DNA of 28,347 bases from an uncultured Clostridia bacterium (GCA_947589335.1 CANPZH010000002.1:1-28347); one strand, 5' to 3'. Positions 9,101 to 17,489 are shown, counted from the first letter of the stretch. Numbers and translations: made by a program. Notes: generated from the letters alone by a model not told the origin.

Positions 9101-12100
9101 TCGTCTATCGCGAGGGCGCGGTCTATCTGGCTTTGGATGGGCTGAAGATCTCCGCCGACCTCAACGAGGCCGTCGATCTGATCAAAGAATATGCGGGCAT
9201 TCCCGCCTTCGATCTCAATGCGGAGGAGCTCTTGAAGCAGGTCCTCGGCATGGATCTCTCCTCCCTGATCGAACTCAAAGAGGCAGACGGAAAACTCTCC
9301 GCCGTTCTCGCGGGGAAGGAGCTTCTCGGGCTGTTCGGCATCGAATTCGACCTTGGGAAGGTGGAGATCTCCCTCTCGGAGGAGGGGATCGCCGCTTCCG
9401 CAGCGGGTGCGACCGTCACGGTCACGGAGGGCAAGCCGTTCGAGCCCGAGACGGACGACTTCGTCCCGCTCATGAAATACGTTCGCACGGTTGCAGATAT
9501 GATCGCGGGCGGATATCTCACGGCGGACGTCACCTATACGGGCGGAGAGCTCACGGTCACGGGCAAGATCGACCTCGATCTTCACACTCCCGCGGTGCAG
9601 GCCGTTCTCATGCTCGGCTATGCGGGCGCGGAGAAGACGGTAAAAGTGACCTATTTGGAGGGCACGCTCTATCTCGATTTGGACGGCGTGAAGGTCTCCG
9701 CAGAGCTTGAAGAGGCGGTCTCCCTCATCACGGAATATGTGAAGATCCCCAGCTTTGACTTCGACGCAGAGAATCTTTTGAAGCAGGTCCTCGATATCGA
9801 GCTCGGGTCTCTCATCAAGCTCGAGGAAGCGGATGGGACGCTCTCCGTCGTCGTGGCGGCGGATACTCTCCTCTCTGCACTCGGAGTTGAACTCACGGTG
9901 GGGGACGTCACGCTCACCGTTTCGGAGAAAGCCGTGAATGTCAAGGCGGCGGGTGCGGAAGTTTCGCTCCATGCGGGCGATCCGTTCGAGCCCGATACAA
10001 GGGATTATGTCTCCATTCTGCCCTATGTCGGCGACCTTTTGGATCTTTTGGAGAACCGCTATCTCACGGCAGACGTCACTTACGAGGGCGGAGAGCTCAC
10101 GGTCACGGGCAAGATCGACATCGACCTGAAGGCTCCCGCGGTGCAGGCCGTCCTCACGCTCGGCTATGCGGGCGCGGAGAAGAAAGTAAAAGTGACCTAC
10201 TTTGAGGGCACGCTCTATCTCGATTTGGACGGCGTGAAGGTCTCCGCAAGCCTTGAAGAGGCAGTTGCCCTCATCACGGAATATGTACAGATCTCCGACA
10301 TGGACTTCGACGCAGAGAATCTTTTGAAGCAGGTCCTCGATATCGAGCTCGGGTCTCTCATCAAGCTAAAAGAGGCAGATGGGACGCTCTCCGTCGTTGT
10401 GGCGGCGGATACCCTCCTCTCTGCACTCGGAGTTGAGCTCACGGTGGGGGACGTCACGCTCACCGTTTCGGAAGGAGCCGTGAATGTCAAGGCGGCAGGC
10501 GCGGAAGTTTCGCTCCATGCGGGCGATCCGTTCGAGCCGGAGACGGACGACTTCGTTCCGCTCATGAAATACGTCCGCACGGTTGCAGACATGATCGCGG
10601 GCGGCTATCTCACGGCGGACGTCACCTATACGGGCGGAGAACTCACGGTCACGGGCAAGATCGACATCGACCTGAAGGCTCCCGCGGTGCAGGCCGTCCT
10701 CACGCTCTCCTACGGAGAGATCGAGAAGACGGTCACGGCGTCTTATCTTGAGGGGAAACTCTATCTCATCCTCGACGGCTATCAGCTCTCCGCCGACCTC
10801 AACGAGGCCATCGCTCTGATCAAAGAATATGCGGGCATTCCCGCCTTCGATCTCGATGCGGAGAAGCTCTTAAAGGAGATCCTCAATATGGATCTCTCCT
10901 CCCTCATTCGGTTGAGCGAGGCGGACGGGAAACTCTCCGCCGTCATCGCGGGGAAGGAGCTTCTCGGGCTGTTCGGCATCGAATTCGGCCTTGACGAGAT
11001 CATGCTCACCGTTTCGGAGAATGCCGTGAATGTCAAGGCCGCGGGCGCGGAAGTTGCGATCTATGCGGGCACGCCGTTTACGGTCAAGACGAAGGGTTAC
11101 ATCGAACTCGTGAAATACATTCGCACGGTTGCAGACATGATCGCGGGCGGATATCTCACGGCGGATATCTCCTATCATGGCGAGGGGCTCACCGTTTCGG
11201 GCAAGATCGACATCGACCTGAAGGCTCCCGCGGTGCAGGGGACGGCCGACATCGTCTATGAAGACGTGCCGAGAACGCTCCGCTTTGTCTATGCGGAGGG
11301 AAAAGTCTATCTCGACCTCGACGGCATCCGGCTGAGCGCAGATCTCGGCGAGGTCGCAGGTCTCATCACGGAATATTTCGGCTCCGTCGCGGGGCCCGAC
11401 CTTGCGGATCTTCTCGGGCAGATCCTCTCCGAAGATCTCGGCACATATCTCACGCGGATACAGACGGACGGCAGCTCGCTCTCCCTCGTGTTTGCGGGCG
11501 ACGCCATCTGCTCCCTCTTCGGCTTAAATCTCTCCCTCGGGGACGTCGGACTGACGATTTCCGACAGCCATGTCCTCATTTTGAACGTCCTCGGCGCAGA
11601 CATCACGGTCGCGGAGGGAAGGACGTTCGTCCCCGACTGCGACGACTATACAGAGCTTGCGCCCTATCTTGAGACCCTGCTTCGCCTCTTCACCGGGGAC
11701 TATCTCACGGCGGACGTCACCTACGAGGGCGGAGGCCTCACCGTCTCGGGGAAGGCGCTGCTCGATCTCAAGACGCCGATCGTGCGGGCAGACCTCGTCC
11801 TCGGCTATGCGGGCGCGGAGAAGAAGCTCTCCGTCATCTACAAGGAGGGCGGGCTCTATCTCGATCTCGACGGGATCCGCCTCTTCGCGGACGTGAAGGA
11901 GGCGGTCGATCTGATCACGGACCTTGCGGGGATCTCCCCGCAGGATACGGACGCGAAGGAGCTTCTGAGCCGTCTGCTCTCGCTCGACTTCGGCAAATAT
12001 ATCGATATCGGGGAGGCGGAAGGGAAGCTCACGGTCGCGATCGCGGGCACACGTCTTCTCAAACAGCTGCTCGACGTCGACTACAAGGTCGGCAAGATCG

Positions 12101-15100
12101 AGCTCACGGTCGACAGTGAAGAGGTCACCCTCTCCGCCCTCGGCGCGACGGTCTCCGTCACGGAGGGCGGCGCATTCGACGCGGAGACGGACGGCTACGT
12201 CCCCGTCATGCCCTATGTGCGCGCGGTTGCAGATATGATCCGCAGCAACTGTCTGCTCGCCGAAGTCAACTATGCGGATGAGGAGAGCGGATTTACAGTG
12301 AGCGGGCAGATCTCGCTCGTACTGAAGCCCTTCAAGGCCGCGGGGACGATCACGCTCTCTTTGGGAGATTTCTCGAAGGAAGTGCACGTCGTCTATGCGG
12401 AGGACGGGCTCTATCTCACGATCGACGGTCTGAAGGTCGGTCTTACCGTCTCCGAGGCGGTCGAACTGCTCAACGAGCTTCTGCCCGGGGGAGAAGGCGG
12501 CGGGAGCGAGGAGCTCATCCGCAAGATCCTCTCGCTGCCCTTTGCCGATCTTCTGAAGCTCGGGGAAGGGGAGGGGACCCTCTCCGCCGTTCTCGACGGC
12601 GATCTGCTCCTTTCGGTCTTCGGCGTTGAGGAGGGGCTCGGCAAAGTCACGCTCTCCGTCAAGGAGGGCGAGATCGCGGCGGCGGTGCACGGAGCCACGG
12701 TCACCATCCGCAAGGGCGAAGCCCCCGAAATCGATCCTCCCGAGGCGTATGCAGACCTTACGGACGTCCTTAAAAAGATCCCCGCGATCCTGCAAAACAA
12801 GGCGATCTCCCTGGCCGGCACCATCGCGCTGCAGACGGGCGAAACGCTGCTCTCTCTGGAGGTCTACAGCGGCGTGCTCTCGTGGAAGGACGGGTTCTCC
12901 CTCTATTTCGACGCGGGGCTCACCGTCTCGGGCAGTCTGTTCGATCTCTCCCTCTCGGTGGAGGGAGACCGCATCCGTCTCGCCTACGGCGCACTCGGCG
13001 CGGAACTCACGGTCGACGGGCTCAAGGAGATCGGGTCTGCCTTCACGGAGCTCTACGCCCGCATCCGCGCCCTCGTCTCGGATACCCTCACGGAGGGGAA
13101 CGAGAATCCGCTGCCCGAGCTCGGCTCGCTGGAGGAACTCTTCCGCTCGAGCGGTGCGGGCTCCTCGGCGCTTGCCTCTCTCCTCGGCGGATCCGATTGG
13201 ACGGAGCTTCTGAAGGAGCTCGTTATCGACGCATCCTCCTACGAAAACGGCATCTTCCGCATCGGCTGCGGAGGACTGACGCTCGAGCTTCTAAATGAGA
13301 TCATGAACGGGAACTACCTCGGGCTCTGGATCAGCTACGAGGACGGGGATCTCTCCCTCGACGCCGATCTTCTCGCAGACGTCTACACCGCGGAGTCCCT
13401 TCCCGTCATGCCCGAGGCGAACTATCTGACGGCGGAAGACTTCATCGACGCCCTCGACTACGTCGGCGCGGCGGTCGATCTGCTCTGCGGGAAAGACTTC
13501 ACGATGACCTTCGGCGGCGATATCCGCTCGGAAGGCGTCGAGACCTATGTCTTCGACGGCAGCATTGCCTACCACAGCCCGAACGGCTATCCCATCCATC
13601 TCGATCCGGGCGCCAAGAACTTCTGGATCGACACGGGGATCTACTTAAAGCTCACCTTCGATTTGACGGCACAGACCGAAGACGGGAAGGATCTCTATTT
13701 CGAGATCGTCGTGGTCAACTCCGAACCCGGGGTCGCTCCGGGCAGCGAGGACAACTATCTCGACTTCTACATCACGGTGTCCCAATTCAAAAAGGACGAC
13801 GTGCAAAACTACGACCCGCTCCGCATCTATGCGCCCGGCGACGAGCTGCTCACGGTGCTCGCCGGCGTCGCGGATATGTTCGGTGTAGAGGAGGGGATCC
13901 TTCAGGATTATCTCGTGCGGCCCTGGCTCTCTACGCTCGGCGACGAGACGATGACGGACGAGCTCATCGGCAGCCTCCGCGCCCTCGGCGACAGCCTGCT
14001 CGGGCTGTTCGGAATGGATCTTGATAAGGTCGAAGAGGACGTCGGCGGCATTCCCATGCCAGATCTCAAGCCCGAGAGCGTGGAATACGTCAAGGATATC
14101 TCCCTCTCGCGGACGGAAAACGGGGGCGAGTTCTATCTCGCGCTCGGCGGAGAGGCGCTCTTCCATGAGGGCGCGGACGATCTGATCATCCGTCTCGGGA
14201 AGCAAAACGGCGCCCTGACCGAGCTCTCCCTCGGCGGGATCTCTTTCGGCAAGACGGCGCTCTCGCTCTCGGCGGAGCTGACCTACGACGCCGTCGATCC
14301 GTCCTGGACGGCTCCCGAGCGCTATCCCGCGGAGAACGGCTACTTCGACGTCGAGGGCGTCGACCGTCTCATCATGGCGCTCTCGCGGTCCGTGACCCAC
14401 AAGGCGACCGCAGAGGAGATCCTCTCGGGCGAAGCGGAAGAGGGCGAATATCTGCTCAACCGAAACTTCTACATCGACGGCGAGGCGGCGCTCAATCTGC
14501 ACCTCGGCGGCTGGAATCTCGAGAAGATCACGGTCCGCGACATCGCGCTCTCCGTCGACGTCGGGCAGGACGGCAAGCCGGTCATCCGCGCGCATCTTGC
14601 CTACGACGGCTTCCACAACGCGCTCGGCGGCCTCACTCTCGGCGACAGCGACATCATCTGCGGCGGCTGTACGCTCGATCTTGCGATCAGCGGCGGCATG
14701 GTCTATCTCAAACGCACCCAGCTCACCCATTGGGTAAGCGGTATCCTCGGCATCGGCGGCTCCTATCAGGCGTACGATACGCCGATCGTGCTCTACCGCA
14801 CCTTCCCGCTCTCCACGTTCCAGACGGATTATCTCAACCAGCTCTGCTTCATGTTCAATCTTAGCACTGAGGTGATCAACAGGATCATGGAACTTGCGAG
14901 CGGGGGAGAGAAGGATCAGACCGTCTATTCCGACCTCGGCGGCAAGTTCCGCCAATATGTCTCGTCCTGCTCGCTCGACAAGACGAGCGACGAGGAGATG
15001 ACGTTCACCCTCAATCTGTACGGTCAGGGGCTCACGAGGAGCAGCTCCTTCGGCGATATCCCCGTCACGCTCGGGATCTCGGAAGGGTATCTCCAAACGA

Positions 15101-16428
15101 TCAACGCACAGCTCGAGATCGTCAACATCGTCCATGTGCAGGCGGATCTTCGGTACCGCAACCCGAACGGCGTCATGACGGACGGAAGGTCCGATATCAC
15201 CGACCGCGATCTCCTCGGAAAGCTCTCCTCCGGTTTCGGCGGAATGGTGGAGCTGCTCGACAGCAATACGGAAGAGAGCAAGAAGGAAGACGGCGAAAAG
15301 AGGAGCCCGACGTGGGAGGAGAAACCCTTCCTCGAGGCGCAGGACTTCACGGTGCACTACCGCTATGTGCCCCAATACGAGGGGAACGAGGCCGCGCTCG
15401 GCGATCAGAACGTCTTCACCTCCACCGGCGCCGACGGATCCGATCCGAACGCGCTGTACGGAACTCTCCTCTATCCCGACCTCTCCTCCTTCGACGACGG
15501 GAACTATTACGGCGAATGGACGCAATACGCCGCGGGCGACGTGCTGCCCGGAGACGGCAGGATCATCGCCTCGCAGGAGAAACATCTCTTCGAAGTGCTC
15601 TTCCGCAGCGCCGAAGAGATCGACGGCTGGACGGAGGACGCGTCGGGCGGGTATATCTACCGCTACGAGCTCGAGTACGGGGCGGAGGTCACGTTCAAGG
15701 CGGACGGACGGGAGTTCGGTGATCCCGTCACCGTCACGGCGCAGCCCGAGACGCACACCGTCACACTGCCCGAGAAACCGCCCTATAAGGGAGATCCCGG
15801 CGTCCCGAGCCATTGGACGGTGAGCTTCGACCGCTCGGGCGTAGTCTGCACGGTGCTCTACGATCTCGATACGGTCAACTATGTCAGCGCGGTGCAGTTC
15901 ACGGTCCCGGGCGATGCCGCAACGTACGTCAACTACAGCGATCAGTTCACAGGGGCAAACTATACCCTCCTCACGCCCTCCGCCGAAGGGTATGTGTTCC
16001 TCGGTTGGTACCGGAACGTCGGGGGCAGATGGGAGAAGGTCTCCTCCGTCGCCGCGGGCACGGAGACAAAGGTCGACATCACCGTGGAGGCGCTCTGGGC
16101 GAAGACCGGTTGGGTCACGCTGAATGCGTCCCTGTCATCAAATTTGATCAGAAATAACTACTCGGCAACGGCAGTGGCAGGAGACGTCACCTTCGTCGGC
16201 GCCATGGCGGAGGAACTCGTCTTCCGTTCGGTGGAATACGCCTTCGCCTTCGATAATAATGCAGACTCCGGCATCTCCTACGGCGCCGCAGGGAGCGGCG
16301 CTACCCATGAGGAATCCACAAACCGTTTGACCAACCATCGCTATGCGCACGTCAAAGCCACGGCGACGTATGTCGACGGCAACGGCGACAGCTACACCGT
16401 CACGCAGGAAGCGCACGACGCCTTCTAA
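6160..16428 (+). CDS. Giant membrane-anchored beta-repeat protein (3422 aa)
   Basis: No family is recognised with certainty. The N-terminus is a basic cytoplasmic tail (residues 1-42, many Lys/Arg) followed by one hydrophobic segment (~43-65), so the bulk should be outside the membrane, anchored as type II. A non-repeated region follows (~70-380). Next are about ten tandem units of ~182 residues (~400-2210). Each has alternating strands, a YLDLDG-like signature, a short helical stretch (EAVDLIKEY type), an LL-Q-IL helix, a GIxxDLG motif and a DPFEPxTxDY-type linker. Degenerate units and further beta-rich sequence run to ~3050. An InlB-like B-repeat (EGYVFLGWYRN ... VEALWAK) lies near 3230-3320. 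No LPxTG signal or C-terminal anchor is seen. Start ATG has an AAGGAGG ribosome site. The repeated units recall LolA/LppX-like or repeating beta-groove lipid-carrier folds, but this is inference from strand pattern only; an adhesin is the alternative. The gene stands alone with its own promoter. Confidence 0.9.
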   Translation: MEKNREAGELHEIKSKRRPRAVKVKHEGLRLRPKRRMKRMTKALVSLTAAVVLGVGVYGIGSAFFRDPDRNVVNLDYGSVSEAVEEGEVYSLGSDYSAIDIFARLNWTFAQQTNWYAQLYGTVDTVVNQEVITYKQYNDGILISADFTKSTLVSGASQFCYLKDRDLVIWRKPVGGPSTYQGLDTVWKTDAPYRTMTIGGADGFKATNGLPAYELCVYVIRDDTVLSVSDVEQTEDGNYRITYTLDPRTWEEADENGNIITKGATAYYANQMIFTGGLPSAPVFKELSVTYTFDENWRVLQSDNREIYDAQYGPIAAGCDYVATTVYEYNTPKAESSAYEDYFKQYANVPADNTPVEEEVTALDCLAEAFGPLLSGPSSLDLGLTVDGRRIDGAVNLDLSGLDLGALDLSSLDLTAIRAKARLGAVRLWLEDGQIYLGYGGVKVRINLGDLLPLVSSMAEESGEEGSGDLLSALAGGTFTSDGTSARLQSVLPLAGLEIGTDFRFTIGEESITLDSVAATIPLGSTTIGAELSFGSEELPDLSEEESYADLLYYLDVLKDLFSSEALGVSVRYQNGGISADGDLRIDLGQFALDGKIVLDVETEELSLHKTVGLCLADGTAYLDLDGVRLQAGLGETAEFLGRFLPAVELPDLSEINLAALIETLLSPDFAEEITSSVGEDGLKIVLKGTELSERLGIGLDLGDVIICLSESGLKLDAFGAAVSVAAAEAFTPETDGYFPVIPFAEALADLFSNEAISAEISYSAGGLTVGGGLTVDLGAFAVQGELTLGYAGASKTLGLCYADGELCLSLDGIRIKASLEEAMALIGSSVGAIGDVDAMALLEQILALDFGQVILPGESEDALVVVLKGTEILSGLGIGFDLGDVTIAVSDGTVTLTAQGAEVALSAGTPFEPDTQDYIDIMPYVKSAAELFASDYLSIRAEYLTETLQIVADLTLDPREPAAGGTITLGYAGIEKTVAVVYREGAVYLALDGLKISADLNEAVDLIKEYAGIPAFDLNAEELLKQVLGMDLSSLIELKEADGKLSAVLAGKELLGLFGIEFDLGKVEISLSEEGIAASAAGATVTVTEGKPFEPETDDFVPLMKYVRTVADMIAGGYLTADVTYTGGELTVTGKIDLDLHTPAVQAVLMLGYAGAEKTVKVTYLEGTLYLDLDGVKVSAELEEAVSLITEYVKIPSFDFDAENLLKQVLDIELGSLIKLEEADGTLSVVVAADTLLSALGVELTVGDVTLTVSEKAVNVKAAGAEVSLHAGDPFEPDTRDYVSILPYVGDLLDLLENRYLTADVTYEGGELTVTGKIDIDLKAPAVQAVLTLGYAGAEKKVKVTYFEGTLYLDLDGVKVSASLEEAVALITEYVQISDMDFDAENLLKQVLDIELGSLIKLKEADGTLSVVVAADTLLSALGVELTVGDVTLTVSEGAVNVKAAGAEVSLHAGDPFEPETDDFVPLMKYVRTVADMIAGGYLTADVTYTGGELTVTGKIDIDLKAPAVQAVLTLSYGEIEKTVTASYLEGKLYLILDGYQLSADLNEAIALIKEYAGIPAFDLDAEKLLKEILNMDLSSLIRLSEADGKLSAVIAGKELLGLFGIEFGLDEIMLTVSENAVNVKAAGAEVAIYAGTPFTVKTKGYIELVKYIRTVADMIAGGYLTADISYHGEGLTVSGKIDIDLKAPAVQGTADIVYEDVPRTLRFVYAEGKVYLDLDGIRLSADLGEVAGLITEYFGSVAGPDLADLLGQILSEDLGTYLTRIQTDGSSLSLVFAGDAICSLFGLNLSLGDVGLTISDSHVLILNVLGADITVAEGRTFVPDCDDYTELAPYLETLLRLFTGDYLTADVTYEGGGLTVSGKALLDLKTPIVRADLVLGYAGAEKKLSVIYKEGGLYLDLDGIRLFADVKEAVDLITDLAGISPQDTDAKELLSRLLSLDFGKYIDIGEAEGKLTVAIAGTRLLKQLLDVDYKVGKIELTVDSEEVTLSALGATVSVTEGGAFDAETDGYVPVMPYVRAVADMIRSNCLLAEVNYADEESGFTVSGQISLVLKPFKAAGTITLSLGDFSKEVHVVYAEDGLYLTIDGLKVGLTVSEAVELLNELLPGGEGGGSEELIRKILSLPFADLLKLGEGEGTLSAVLDGDLLLSVFGVEEGLGKVTLSVKEGEIAAAVHGATVTIRKGEAPEIDPPEAYADLTDVLKKIPAILQNKAISLAGTIALQTGETLLSLEVYSGVLSWKDGFSLYFDAGLTVSGSLFDLSLSVEGDRIRLAYGALGAELTVDGLKEIGSAFTELYARIRALVSDTLTEGNENPLPELGSLEELFRSSGAGSSALASLLGGSDWTELLKELVIDASSYENGIFRIGCGGLTLELLNEIMNGNYLGLWISYEDGDLSLDADLLADVYTAESLPVMPEANYLTAEDFIDALDYVGAAVDLLCGKDFTMTFGGDIRSEGVETYVFDGSIAYHSPNGYPIHLDPGAKNFWIDTGIYLKLTFDLTAQTEDGKDLYFEIVVVNSEPGVAPGSEDNYLDFYITVSQFKKDDVQNYDPLRIYAPGDELLTVLAGVADMFGVEEGILQDYLVRPWLSTLGDETMTDELIGSLRALGDSLLGLFGMDLDKVEEDVGGIPMPDLKPESVEYVKDISLSRTENGGEFYLALGGEALFHEGADDLIIRLGKQNGALTELSLGGISFGKTALSLSAELTYDAVDPSWTAPERYPAENGYFDVEGVDRLIMALSRSVTHKATAEEILSGEAEEGEYLLNRNFYIDGEAALNLHLGGWNLEKITVRDIALSVDVGQDGKPVIRAHLAYDGFHNALGGLTLGDSDIICGGCTLDLAISGGMVYLKRTQLTHWVSGILGIGGSYQAYDTPIVLYRTFPLSTFQTDYLNQLCFMFNLSTEVINRIMELASGGEKDQTVYSDLGGKFRQYVSSCSLDKTSDEEMTFTLNLYGQGLTRSSSFGDIPVTLGISEGYLQTINAQLEIVNIVHVQADLRYRNPNGVMTDGRSDITDRDLLGKLSSGFGGMVELLDSNTEESKKEDGEKRSPTWEEKPFLEAQDFTVHYRYVPQYEGNEAALGDQNVFTSTGADGSDPNALYGTLLYPDLSSFDDGNYYGEWTQYAAGDVLPGDGRIIASQEKHLFEVLFRSAEEIDGWTEDASGGYIYRYELEYGAEVTFKADGREFGDPVTVTAQPETHTVTLPEKPPYKGDPGVPSHWTVSFDRSGVVCTVLYDLDTVNYVSAVQFTVPGDAATYVNYSDQFTGANYTLLTPSAEGYVFLGWYRNVGGRWEKVSSVAAGTETKVDITVEALWAKTGWVTLNASLSSNLIRNNYSATAVAGDVTFVGAMAEELVFRSVEYAFAFDNNADSGISYGAAGSGATHEESTNRLTNHRYAHVKATATYVDGNGDSYTVTQEAHDAF
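7400..12750 (+). repeat. Tandem ~546-bp coding repeats within the giant gene
   Basis: The YLxLDG signature recurs near 7461 (degenerate), 8028, 8580, 9121, 9667, 10211, 10757, 11305, 11854 and 12409, with intervals of 541-555 bp. DNA identity is very high between 9541-10000 and 10087-10546 (one unit apart). It is also high between 9433-9573 and 10525-10665 (two units apart) and between 9178-9360 and 10816-10998 (three units apart). This shows recent segmental duplication or conversion inside an older array. Confidence 0.85.
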
Positions 16429-16430
16429 AC

Positions 16431-16500
16431 ACGTCATTCCGAGCGAAGTCGAGGAATCTCGTCCTCAGATTCCTCCTCCCTTCGGTCGTCGGAATGACGT
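16431..16500. repeat. 70-bp palindromic repeat, family A, just after giant gene
   Basis: Starts two bases after the giant gene's TAA. It has the same outer ends (ACGTCATTCCGA / TCGGAATGACGT) and length as 5855-5924, with inner arms GAGGAATCT / AGATTCCTC. As RNA it would form a long hairpin at the mRNA 3' end and might protect or terminate the transcript, but there is no T-run. Confidence 0.75.
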
Positions 16501-16540
16501 GCGGGGAGCGGTGTGCGTTCCTAATCACGTCATTCCGAGC
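16483..16540 (+). repeat. 58-bp exact direct repeat, copy 1
   Basis: Identical to 16731-16788, offset 248 bp. It spans the right end of one family A element, a spacer (GCGGGGAGCGGTGTGCGTTC) and the left end of the next. The duplication therefore covers an element-spacer-element junction. Confidence 0.8.
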
Positions 16541-16586
16541 CGCCTCGCTTCTACGTCATTCCGAACGAATGTGAGGAATCTCCATT

Positions 16587-16662
16587 ACGTCATGTTGAGC
16601 GCAGTCGAAACATGGACATTATTATAATGCGGTCCACACTTCGACTACGCTCAGTGTGACGT
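16587..16662. repeat. 76-bp palindromic repeat, family B
   Basis: The left arm starts ACGTCATGTTGAGCGCAGTC. The right arm ends ACTACGCTCAGTGTGACGT, the imperfect complement of the left. It shares the ACGTCA...TGACGT termini with family A but has different interior arms. Similar TGAGCGnAGTCGAA repeats are scattered in many unrelated bacterial genomes; this is recollection, not a search result. Confidence 0.7.
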
Positions 16663-16730
16663 AAAAAAGAAGGCGGGACAGTGTGACGTGAATACTCCTC
16701 CCTTCGGTCGTCGGAATGACGTGTAGAGGG

Positions 16731-16788
16731 CGGTCGTCGGAATGACGTGCGGGGAGCGGTGTGCGTTCCTAATCACGTCATTCCGAGC
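16731..16788 (+). repeat. 58-bp exact direct repeat, copy 2
   Basis: Second copy of 16483-16540. Its right part is the left arm of the third family A element (16776-16843). Confidence 0.8.
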
Positions 16789-16843
16789 GAAGTCGAGGAA
16801 TCTCTACCTCAGATCTCTCCTCTTCTGCTCGTCTTCTGCGCAA
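16776..16843. repeat. Family A repeat, degenerate copy at the prophage edge
   Basis: The left arm is intact (ACGTCATTCCGAGCGAAGTC ...). The right arm decays after AGATCTCTCC and only the TCGTC core remains recognisable near 16839. The sequence then becomes integrase. It supplies the final codons and stop of the integrase frame and marks the left boundary of the prophage remnant. Confidence 0.65.
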
Positions 16844-17329
16844 AAATCCCGCCGATTTTCCGGGGATCTCATGTGCCGTCTTATATGCGAGATATTGATC
16901 AATTTGCGCATTCATCACTTGCGGAAGGGCGACGGCTCTGTTGGAAGTGGCTGTTTTCGGCGCAGAGATGACAAATTTATCATCGGTCCGCATTGTTTTT
17001 CGTGAGAGGTTTTTGTTGATGTCCAGGCAGTACACGCCGTTCACACGATAGACATCAGCGTCCGAGAGCGCGACGGCCTCCCCGACGCGGCGCCCCGAAT
17101 AGAATAGGCACATGAAGAACGTTTTCCAAAGAACGTCGTCGACCGTCTCTTGAAAACGGAGAAATTCTTTCAGCTCCCAGATCTTCATCTCGGACTTCAT
17201 TTCCTTGCGGTTGGGCTTCCGGACGGATTTATAGAGATTCGGGATGTCGAACGTTTCCTCGCCCCAAATGCGGAAGCGTACGTCGACGACGGTGCCGGTC
17301 TTTGTTTTTCTTGTCGTATAGCTCGGCAT
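16778..17329 (-). pseudogene. Tyrosine-type phage integrase, internally and C-terminally deleted
   Basis: The start ATG at 17329 has a GGAGGG ribosome site 6 bp upstream. The longer frame from 17419 lacks a ribosome site and is not used. Residues 1-25 (MPSYTTRKTKTGTVVDVRFR ...) match the N-terminal arm-binding part of Clostridia phage integrases. The frame then jumps to PNRKEMKSEMKIWELKEF, which in intact relatives follows the ~100-residue core-binding domain, so that domain is missing. The catalytic domain begins well (FYSGRRVGEAVALSDADV, with the first catalytic Arg) but stops after AHEIPGKSAG, before the HxxR and Tyr motifs. The last ~11 residues (EVEIPRLRSE) are read from a family A repeat. 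At 183 residues against roughly 380 usual, it should be catalytically dead. Confidence 0.85.
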
Positions 17330-17347
17330 ATTCTCCCTCCGAATTTG

Positions 17348-17372
17348 AACTGTTGCAAAATTTGAAACAGTT
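17348..17372. repeat. Inverted repeat upstream of integrase
   Basis: AACTGTT at 17348-17354 and AACAGTT at 17366-17372 (7-bp arms, 11-bp spacer). It lies just upstream of the integrase ribosome site. A possible regulator or recombinase binding site; the role is not visible from sequence. Confidence 0.4.
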
Positions 17373-17400
17373 GCCGTTGTGTCGAGTTTTCTGCCATTGG

Positions 17401-17423
17401 CAATGTGCAAATTTTGCACATTG
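17401..17423. repeat. 11-bp-arm palindrome
   Basis: CAATGTGCAAA and its exact complement TTTGCACATTG flank a single T. The size and symmetry are those of a dimeric regulator's operator. It sits in the AT-rich interval between the integrase and the small RNA promoter. Confidence 0.55.
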
Positions 17424-17489
17424 CTTTGTCAAGCCGATTCTTTCGTAAAGTCTGGCAGGACTTACCGAAAAAAATTTGTCAGAAAAGTG

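Noticed and set aside
13645..15813. 722-codon minus-strand frame, and a 504-codon one at 6112-7626
   Set aside because: Antisense shadows of the giant gene produced by its GC-rich codon bias; no ribosome sites and Arg/Asp-rich nonsense composition.
16431..16843. CRISPR array
   Set aside because: Units are palindromic elements of two families with irregular spacing; there are no regular spacers or cas genes.
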